Shown here in pieces: positions 5,918-10,462 of a stretch of DNA of 10,462 nucleotides. Position 1 is the stretch's first letter. Each line of letters opens with the position of its first letter. The notes under the pieces are model-generated. The model was given only the letters and a program-made list of their open reading frames with translations. It did no database searches and was not told where the DNA came from. The position numbers and the translations under genes are program-made. The stretch is from DATADD01 sp036258675 (GTDB lineage: Bacteria; Actinomycetota; CADDZG01; WHSQ01): contig DATADD010000115.1 in assembly GCA_036258675.1 (NCBI GenBank), positions 1-10,462 of the forward strand, in the 5' to 3' direction.

Positions 5918-7071
5918 CCGCCCGTCGATGGGCGGCTGCGGCCCTCGCCGCGGCGCTCCTCGTCGCGCTCGCCCCCGCGGCCTCCGCGGCCGCACCTCGC
6001 GTCCGGCTGCGTGCGGAGCGCTCCCTGATCACCGCGGGCCAGGAGGTCCTCTTGCGGGGGCGGGTCTCGCCGACTCGGCCGGGGGCGAGGGTCCGCATCG
6101 TCGACGGGGCCGGCGAGGTCAGGGCGCGCGTGCGCACGGCGCGCGACGGGCGCTTCCGCGTCCGCCTGTCGCCCCGCCGCAGCGTCGCCCTGCGAGCCCG
6201 GTGGCGGCGCGCCTCGAGCCCCGCCGTGCGGGTCAGGGTGCGGCCCCGCCTCGTGGTCGGCATCCGTCGGGTGCGCCTGTTCGCGCGCGCGCGCGTCCGG
6301 GGCCGGGTCGGCCCCCGCCATCCCGGGCGCGCCGTGCGCGTGCGGCTGTGGCGCAACGGCAAGCTCCTGCGCCGCCGGACCGTTGACCTCGTCGGAGGGC
6401 GGCGCTTCCGGGCGTCTTTCCGTATCCGCCGTCCCGGCAGGTACCGCGCGGGGGCTACGTTCCGGCCGTCCCGCGGTACGAGAGCGCGCGACTCGTCGCG
6501 CTCGCACAGGACGCGCATGCCCCGCCTCGCGCGGGGCGCCCACGGCGTGATGGTGGGCCAGCTCGAGAAACGTCTCGTGCGGCTGGGCTACCTGCTGTTC
6601 AAGGTCAACCGGCGTTTCGACGGCCGCACGGAAGATGCGGTGCGCGCCTTCCACAAGGTCCAGGGGAGGTCCCGCAGCGGGATCGTGCGGGAGCCCACGT
6701 GGCGGGCGCTCGCGCACCCGAGGAAGCCGCGTCCCCGGCGGCGCAAGCCAGGCTTCCACATCGAGATCGACCAGACGAAGCAGGTGCTCTACGTGGTGCG
6801 CCGGGGACGGGTGAAGCGCATCCTGCACACCTCGACGGGGGCCAACGGGGTCACGAGGGACGGGGTCTGGACCGTCCATCGCAAGCTCGCCGGCTACTCA
6901 CCCAATCGCCTCTACTACCCGAGCTACTTCGACGGACTGCGCGCGATCCACGGGTGGCCGGACGTGCCGGTGACCCCCGCCAGCCACGGGTGCGCGCGCG
7001 TGCCGATGTGGGCCGCGGTGTGGATCTACCGGCGCGCCGACATCGGCACTCAGGTACGCATCTACCACTGA
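5914..7071 (+). CDS. Secreted L,D-transpeptidase (YkuD) with Ig-like repeats and peptidoglycan-binding domain
   Basis: Exported cell-wall enzyme of 385 residues, expected to make 3-3 peptidoglycan crosslinks or attach proteins to peptide stems. Residues 1-25 are a Sec signal peptide (RR, then an alanine/leucine core, with cleavage likely after ASA). Residues about 27-190 form two beta-rich, Ig-like repeats that are extremely arginine-rich, with alternating RVRVR-type strands. A PG_binding_1 domain spans about 208-268 (LEKRLVRLGYL, FDGRTEDAVRAFHKVQG). The YkuD domain, about 275-385, has H346-G and S357-H-G-C360-A-R362, where C360 is the catalytic nucleophile; HG followed by SHGCxR is the family signature. 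GTG 5914 overlaps the methyltransferase stop by 4 bases, and the signal peptide begins right there, which fixes the start. The architecture is common in actinobacteria. A lytic or structural role for the Ig region cannot be excluded. Confidence 0.92.
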   Translation: MTARRWAAAALAAALLVALAPAASAAAPRVRLRAERSLITAGQEVLLRGRVSPTRPGARVRIVDGAGEVRARVRTARDGRFRVRLSPRRSVALRARWRRASSPAVRVRVRPRLVVGIRRVRLFARARVRGRVGPRHPGRAVRVRLWRNGKLLRRRTVDLVGGRRFRASFRIRRPGRYRAGATFRPSRGTRARDSSRSHRTRMPRLARGAHGVMVGQLEKRLVRLGYLLFKVNRRFDGRTEDAVRAFHKVQGRSRSGIVREPTWRALAHPRKPRPRRRKPGFHIEIDQTKQVLYVVRRGRVKRILHTSTGANGVTRDGVWTVHRKLAGYSPNRLYYPSYFDGLRAIHGWPDVPVTPASHGCARVPMWAAVWIYRRADIGTQVRIYH

Positions 7072-7075
7072 GAGG

Positions 7076-7102
7076 GCCCCGCTCGCGCGCGCGGCGCGGG
7101 GC
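7076..7102 (+). terminator. Weak GC hairpin just after the L,D-transpeptidase gene
   Basis: GCCCCGC at 7076-7082 pairs with GCGGGGC at 7096-7102 over a loop of alternating CG, 4 bases after the stop codon. There is no T-run. It may add to the stronger hairpin at 7125-7152. Confidence 0.3.
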
Positions 7103-7124
7103 AGCACGAGCACGCCAACGCGAA

Positions 7125-7152
7125 ACGACCCCCGGGTGGGCCCGGGGGTCGT
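7125..7152. terminator. Strong hairpin between convergent genes, probable bidirectional terminator
   Basis: ACGACCCCCGGG (7125-7136) and CCCGGGGGTCGT (7141-7152) form a perfect 12-bp stem with a TGGG loop. It sits 53 bases after the L,D-transpeptidase stop and 29 bases beyond the stop of the opposing GlsB-family gene, where a shared terminator is expected. No long T-run follows on either strand; on the minus strand a short TTT follows. Confidence 0.7.
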
Positions 7153-7181
7153 ACGCCTTCAGGTGATGGTGGAGGGCACTG

Positions 7182-7445
7182 TTAGCGAACGGCGCCCCTG
7201 CGGTAGGTCATCTGCCGGTAGATGAACAGCAGGATCATCGCGACGATGATTCCGCCGATCCAGGAGACGCCCTCGTTGTCGCTGTTCTTGAACAGCACCT
7301 GTTCCCACAGCCAGGTGCCGATCAGAGCGCCGAGCACACCGATGACGAGCGTGCCGACGATACCGATCGGGTCCTTGCCCGGCATGAGGAAGCGGGCGAC
7401 GGCCCCGATGATGAGTCCGACGATGATCGTGACGATCCACTCCAT
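7182..7445 (-). CDS. GlsB/YeaQ/YmgE family stress-response membrane protein
   Basis: Small integral membrane protein of 87 residues of the transglycosylase-associated family (PF04226), typically 80-90 residues. Three hydrophobic helices are evident: about 3-20 (glycine-containing, ending ARFLMPGKDP), 27-48 (GIVGTLVIGVLGALIGTWLW) and 62-76 (GIIVAMILLFIY), followed by a basic tail. The glycine-rich first two helices and the short PGKDP loop are the family hallmark. Despite the family name no transglycosylase activity is established; members are induced by general stress in several bacteria. ATG 7445 is supported by GGAAGGA at 7451-7457 on the minus strand, 5 bases upstream. A sigma-B/SigF-like promoter lies about 45-70 bases upstream, so general-stress control is likely. 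It ends at a strong hairpin shared with the convergent L,D-transpeptidase gene and appears monocistronic. Confidence 0.93.
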   Translation of the reverse strand: MEWIVTIIVGLIIGAVARFLMPGKDPIGIVGTLVIGVLGALIGTWLWEQVLFKNSDNEGVSWIGGIIVAMILLFIYRQMTYRRGAVR

Positions 7446-7489
7446 GCGGTTCCTTCCCCCATTGTTCGAGAAGCGGGTCGACCACCTCT

Positions 7490-7514
7490 ATACCCCTCCG
7501 GCCCGTTTCCAAAC
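7490..7514 (-). promoter_or_regulatory. Sigma-B/SigF-type promoter of the GlsB-family gene
   Basis: On the minus strand, GTTTGG (7514 down to 7509) and GGGTAT (7495 down to 7490) give GTTT-N15-GGGTAT, matching the general-stress sigma-B/SigF consensus of Bacillus and actinobacteria. Initiation near 7483 would give a leader of about 38 bases containing the Shine-Dalgarno sequence. The match to a stress gene downstream strengthens the call. Confidence 0.65.
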
Positions 7515-7529
7515 TCCCGGGGCGCCCCC

Positions 7530-8324
7530 GTGAGCCGCCGACGCCGCTTCGAGGGCTGGGTCTGCGTCGTGACCGGGGCCTCGAGCGGCATCGGCCGGCG
7601 CGTCGCCGTCGACCTCGCCGCGGAGGGGGCGACGGTGTGCGCGACGGCGCGGCGCGCCGACCGGCTCGCGCAACTCGTCGCCGAGCTCGGAGGAGCCAGC
7701 CATTCGTGGATGGGCTGCGACGTGTCGCAAGAGGCCGACGTCCGCGCCCTCGCCGAGCACGTAGAGCGCGTCCACCGCCGCTGTGACGCCCTCGTCAACT
7801 GCGCCGGCTACCCCGGCAGCGCCCGTTTCGAGGGGCCCTCGGCCGTCGCCTCGACGGAGTCCGTCATGGCGACCAATTTCCTCGGGGCGGTGCGGTGCAC
7901 CGCGGCGCTCCTGTCGCTCCTCGAGGCGGGGACGGGAGCGGTTGTGAACGTCGCCTCCGTCGCGGGGCGGATCGCGGTCCCCGGCTCGAGCGCGTACACG
8001 GCCTCGAAGTTCGCTCTCGCGGGATGGTCCGAGGCCCTGCGCGCCGAGCTGGCGCCTCGCGGCGTGCGCGTCAGCCTGGTGGAGCCGGGGTTCGTGCCGA
8101 CGGAGGGCTTCCCCGCGACGGGCCTGCGCGCCCACCCCCTGCTGAGACTCCTGCTCCGGCCCGTGGAGGACGTCTCGGGTGCGGTCCTGCGCGCCCTCTC
8201 CACCGGCGCGCCGGAGATCGTCGTTCCGGCGTGGTACCGGGCCTTCGTCGTCGGCCGCACTCTCGCCCCCGGGCTCTATCGGCGCGCTCTCGAGCGGGTC
8301 GGGCGTCACCGCCCCGCCGTGTGA
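7530..8324 (+). CDS. Classical short-chain dehydrogenase/reductase (SDR)
   Basis: NAD(P)(H)-dependent oxidoreductase of 264 residues with a full classical SDR site. TGASSGIG at 15-22 is the cofactor glycine motif; CDVS follows, whose Asp contacts the adenine. NCAG replaces the usual NNAG. The catalytic residues are S143 in NVASVAG, Y156 and K160 in YTASK. VEPGFVPT after them is the usual segment closing the cofactor site. Substrate is unknown; the C-terminal helices and basic tail resemble YqjQ/DHRS7-like reductases acting on lipids or ketoacyl groups, but this is only a style match. GTG 7530 gives a normal N-terminus (FEGWVCVVTG); no Shine-Dalgarno sequence is visible, so a short or absent leader is possible. 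It diverges from the GlsB-family gene across 84 bases, and its 3' end overlaps the metallophosphoesterase gene tail to tail by 19 bases. Confidence 0.92.
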   Translation: MSRRRRFEGWVCVVTGASSGIGRRVAVDLAAEGATVCATARRADRLAQLVAELGGASHSWMGCDVSQEADVRALAEHVERVHRRCDALVNCAGYPGSARFEGPSAVASTESVMATNFLGAVRCTAALLSLLEAGTGAVVNVASVAGRIAVPGSSAYTASKFALAGWSEALRAELAPRGVRVSLVEPGFVPTEGFPATGLRAHPLLRLLLRPVEDVSGAVLRALSTGAPEIVVPAWYRAFVVGRTLAPGLYRRALERVGRHRPAV

Positions 8325-9631
8325 GGAGCCCAGCGGAAGGCTCGTTCGTGCGGCGCGCCGAGCGAGTAGCGCCGCTGGATCGCGCCCGTACGCTCGTATC
8401 CGGTGCGCAGGAGCTGCTCGTGGGAGATCTGGGCGAAGGAGAACGTGTAGCCCTCGGGCGACGCATCGATGATGGCGTAGCCGAACGGGAAGTCCCGGAC
8501 GGCCGCCACCTCGCGGACGGGGACACCGTCGAACCCGCGCCCCGCGTGGTTGCGGTGCGTGTGGCCGGCGAACACGCCCCATACGTTGCCCGCGTCGCAC
8601 GTCGCGTGGAGCCGGCCGGTGTCCGCGTCCCGCAACCCGAACACGACCGGAGGGAAGCCGCTGAAGGGCTGCGGAGGGTGGTGCAGGAAGACGAACGCGC
8701 GGCTCGAGCCGGGCGCGGCGACGTCGGCGAGGATGTCGTGCTGGCGAGGCGACAGCACCCCCCGCACGCTCGCCCCTCCCCGTCCCGCGGTGAACGTCCC
8801 CGATACGAGGTCGTAAGGGGGGAACGGCGACACCGCCTGCTCGACCGAGTCGAGGACCGCGACCCGGAAGCCCTCCACCTCGACGAGCGCGCCGTCCGGC
8901 GAGCGCCCGAGATGGTGCTCGAACAGGGTCCGCCCCGCGAGCCGCTCCTCGCTCACGCGGTAGGCGTCGTGGTTGCCCATGACCGCAACCCATGGGGCCT
9001 CGAGGTCTGCCAGCAGGCGGCTCGCGGCCTGGAACTCCTGGGGCTCTCCCCGGTCGGTGAGGTCCCCGAGCTGGACGACGAGGTCCGCGCCCGCGGCGTT
9101 GACGTCGGCGACCGCGGCGCGCGCGAGCGCCTCCGCGTCGGGCGATCCGAGGTGGAGGTCGCCGAGGACGGCGATGCGCGCCGCCACGTCCGGCCCGCGC
9201 TCCGGCGGCGGATCGAGGGGGGCGAAGGGCGGGGCCGGCGGCATCGTCTCGGGCCACGCCAGAGAGGCGGTCTCCTCGCGGCCGAGCGCAACCAGCCGGT
9301 CGGCCCCGCGCGCCATGAAGGGTGCGACGTGCGCATCGACCCAACCCCCGAGGCGGGCGAGGAAGAGGTCGGCGAAGACCTCCTCGGGCCCCCCGGCGCA
9401 GTACGCCATCCAGCGGGCGTGAGCGAGAAGGAGCCCGTCGTCCGGCCCCCGTCCCGACGGGGTCAGGGCGGCAAGGACGAGATCGGCGCGCTCCTCGGCG
9501 CGCGCGCTCGCCGCATCGAAGCGCTCGTCCGCCTCGGCCCACGCGCGCAGGACCCGGGCCCGCGCCGCCTCGACGATCCAGCCCGAACGAAGCAGATCGG
9601 CGAGGACGTCCGCGTCGATGTCCGTGCGCAT
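8306..9631 (-). CDS. Calcineurin-like metallophosphoesterase with a novel N-terminal helical extension
   Basis: Predicted dinuclear-metal phosphoesterase of 441 residues. The catalytic domain begins near 150 and shows all signature blocks in order: GDLH at 157-160, GDLTDRG at 189-195, GNHD at 219-222, HHPP at 317-320 and GHTH at 356-359. The closest style is the cytoplasmic 3',5'-cyclic-nucleotide phosphodiesterase/Icc-like group, but the substrate is not determined. Residues 1-150 are an acidic, alanine-rich, mostly helical region (WAEADERFDAASARAEERAD, then WMAYCAGGPEEVFADLF, then a proline-rich linker at 130-145) that I do not recognise. No signal peptide or membrane helix is seen. The ATG at 9631 lacks a Shine-Dalgarno sequence; a TTATCC at minus-strand 9641-9646 could be a -10 of a nearly leaderless transcript. 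It converges on the SDR gene with a 19-base overlap and diverges from the dCMP deaminase gene. Confidence 0.87.
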   Translation of the reverse strand: MRTDIDADVLADLLRSGWIVEAARARVLRAWAEADERFDAASARAEERADLVLAALTPSGRGPDDGLLLAHARWMAYCAGGPEEVFADLFLARLGGWVDAHVAPFMARGADRLVALGREETASLAWPETMPPAPPFAPLDPPPERGPDVAARIAVLGDLHLGSPDAEALARAAVADVNAAGADLVVQLGDLTDRGEPQEFQAASRLLADLEAPWVAVMGNHDAYRVSEERLAGRTLFEHHLGRSPDGALVEVEGFRVAVLDSVEQAVSPFPPYDLVSGTFTAGRGGASVRGVLSPRQHDILADVAAPGSSRAFVFLHHPPQPFSGFPPVVFGLRDADTGRLHATCDAGNVWGVFAGHTHRNHAGRGFDGVPVREVAAVRDFPFGYAIIDASPEGYTFSFAQISHEQLLRTGYERTGAIQRRYSLGAPHERAFRWAPHTAGR

Positions 9632-9774
9632 CCGGCGCCAGGATAAGGGCGGCTTCCCGGGGTTCCGGGGTGCGCGCCACGGACGGGGTTAGCATGCTCC
9701 AGCCGGCGCGCCCCTGGGCGACTTCCCTCCGGCGGAACGTGGCCGCAGCAGCGACTCGACTGTCGGGAGGGAGG
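9632..9774. other. Divergent intergenic region between metallophosphoesterase and dCMP deaminase
   Basis: This stretch of 143 bases must hold promoters for both flanking genes. TAGCAT at 9690-9695 (+) is a possible -10 for the deaminase, without a convincing -35. On the minus strand TTATCC (9646-9641) lies just before the phosphoesterase ATG. No operator palindrome, riboswitch or RNA gene is apparent. Confidence 0.4.
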
Positions 9775-10251
9775 ATGAGCATCGCGCAGCGGGTGGAGGC
9801 GCAGCGAACCACCGACTGGGACCGCTACTTCCTGAACATCGCACGCGAGACGGCGCGCAGGTCGAACTGCATCCGGCGCCAGCACGGCGCGGTGATCGTG
9901 CGCCGAAGGAGGATCCGCTCCACCGGCTACAACGGCCCCCCCTCGGGACACGCGCACTGCGACACCGGCGCGTGCCCGCGCGCGCACGCGGACGGGGCGA
10001 GCGGCTGGGCCCATGACAACTGCGTCGCCATACACGCGGAGGCGAACGCGATCCTGTACTCCGCGCCCGAGGAGCGAGACGGGGCGACGATCTACATCAC
10101 GGGCGTGCCCTGCTTCGGCTGCGCGAAGCTGATCGCCAACTCCGGGATCGCAGAGGTCGTCGCCGAGGGCGATCCCTACGAGGGGTGGGCCCGCGTGCGC
10201 GACTTCCTCATGGAGTGCGACGTGAGGGTCCGGCTCCTGTCCGGCCGCTAG
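9775..10251 (+). CDS. Deoxycytidylate (dCMP) deaminase, ComEB type
   Basis: Zinc-dependent cytidine-deaminase-fold enzyme of 158 residues converting dCMP to dUMP, the precursor for dTMP synthesis. The N-terminus DWDRYFLNIARETARRS and RRQHGAVIV, then GYNGPPSG, are typical of the family. The catalytic site is complete: H87-A-E89-A-N-A (zinc ligand and proton shuttle) and P112-C113-F-G-C116 (two zinc ligands). A His/Cys-rich insert (GHAHCDTGACPRAHA) between strand and helix corresponds to a region that carries a second structural zinc in some dCMP deaminases. ATG 9775 is chosen because GGGAGG at 9765-9770 lies 4 bases upstream and conservation starts within 15 residues; the same frame is open far upstream but overlaps the opposing phosphoesterase gene. 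It ends 9 bases before the stop of the convergent HNH gene. ComEB itself is a competence-locus name, and no competence genes are nearby. Confidence 0.92.
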   Translation: MSIAQRVEAQRTTDWDRYFLNIARETARRSNCIRRQHGAVIVRRRRIRSTGYNGPPSGHAHCDTGACPRAHADGASGWAHDNCVAIHAEANAILYSAPEERDGATIYITGVPCFGCAKLIANSGIAEVVAEGDPYEGWARVRDFLMECDVRVRLLSGR

Positions 10252-10260
10252 TCCCACCCG

Positions 10261-10461
10261 TCACGGCTCGGGCGGCTCGCCCCCGCCTCCCGGGACTCCC
10301 AGCCTGCCCGCCTCGCGGTCGCGCGCCGTCTTGTCCCGGTGACACGTCCAACAGAGCGGGTTGATGTTTCTCGTCGACACGGGACCGCCGGCGGCGTGGG
10401 GCTCGACGTGGTCGAACTCGGTGCGGAAGCGCCTCCCGCACGTCGCGCACGCGACCCCGTC
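10261..10461 (-). CDS. HNH endonuclease, C-terminal fragment (5' end beyond window)
   Basis: The minus strand, read from the right edge, has no start codon in the window but an open frame of 66 residues ending at TGA (10263-10261). It encodes a recognisable HNH domain: CATC (C5, C8), FDHVEPHAAGG with D17-H18 as the general-base strand, N32/N34 in RNINPL, and CWTCHRDKT with C37, C40 and H41. The two CxxC pairs would bind structural zinc and D17-H18, N34 and H41 would form the catalytic beta-beta-alpha metal site. This form, with a GGP loop, is like the C-terminal HNH domain of many actinobacterial DUF222/HNH proteins and like McrA-type nucleases. The rest of the protein is unseen, so I cannot say whether it is restriction-like or a free-standing HNH. 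A short glycine/proline tail follows the domain. Confidence 0.85.
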   Translation of the reverse strand, partial: DGVACATCGRRFRTEFDHVEPHAAGGPVSTRNINPLCWTCHRDKTARDREAGRLGVPGGGGEPPEP

Positions 10462-10462
10462 G

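Noticed and set aside
7083..7093. Alternating CG run (also near 6283-6296) as Z-DNA or a repeat
   Set aside because: Short alternating CG tracts are expected at this base composition and no regulatory context is visible.
7462..7494. Plus-strand promoter for the SDR (TTGTTC and TATACC)
   Set aside because: Spacing is 21 bases and the -10 match is partial; the TATACC overlaps the better minus-strand GGGTAT element.
7488..9812. 774-residue open frame on the minus strand across the SDR and phosphoesterase
   Set aside because: Low-complexity Arg/Gly/Ala translation with no domain; the real minus-strand gene at 8306-9631 is in another frame.
10208..10450. 80-residue minus-strand open frame with an ATG
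   Set aside because: It is out of frame with the HNH domain, shows no motif, and overlaps the end of the dCMP deaminase gene.
1..10462. Defence island, prophage, insertion sequence, CRISPR array or tRNA/att site
   Set aside because: No transposase, integrase, phage, Cas or toxin motifs, no direct-repeat arrays and no tRNA-like fold were seen; the lone HNH fragment is not enough.

Overview
This window is a GC-rich, densely coded bacterial segment. Third codon positions are almost always G or C, GTG starts are frequent and intergenic gaps are short. I infer an actinobacterium, possibly a deep branch such as the Thermoleophilia. The reasons are a secreted L,D-transpeptidase with arginine-rich Ig-like repeats, a GTTT-N15-GGGTAT sigma-B/SigF-like promoter in front of a GlsB-family stress protein, and a C-terminal HNH domain. 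This placement rests on style and not on a phylogenetic marker. No rRNA, tRNA, CRISPR array, insertion sequence or phage gene was seen.

Left part (2-2909, +): the end of an ADP-heptose operon. A 5'-truncated GmhB phosphatase, a fused HldE kinase/adenylyltransferase and a family 9 glycosyltransferase are joined by two GTGA start/stop overlaps. GmhB and HldE make ADP-D-glycero-beta-D-manno-heptose, and the glycosyltransferase probably transfers a heptose to a surface glycan. Such genes are classic for Gram-negative LPS core, so they are notable if the host is a monoderm.

Middle (3031-7071): an aldehyde dehydrogenase and a small HELVH putative metalloprotease-like protein (+), then a small zinc-ribbon protein on the minus strand. 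Next comes a PrmA-like methyltransferase with no usable canonical start codon. It is coupled by another GTGA overlap to a secreted L,D-transpeptidase with a peptidoglycan-binding domain. A perfect 12-bp hairpin at 7125-7152 separates this unit from the convergent stress gene.

Right part (7182-10462): a three-helix GlsB/YeaQ/YmgE-type membrane protein (-) with its stress-type promoter, and a divergent short-chain dehydrogenase (+) whose 3' end overlaps a metallophosphoesterase (-). These are followed by a ComEB-type dCMP deaminase (+) and, running off the window edge, the C-terminal HNH nuclease domain of a minus-strand gene.

I did not see a clear new multi-gene defence or mobile system. The points most worth a second look are the heptose cassette in an apparent actinobacterium, the stress promoter with its matching gene, the non-canonical start of the methyltransferase, and two small uncharacterised metal-site proteins.
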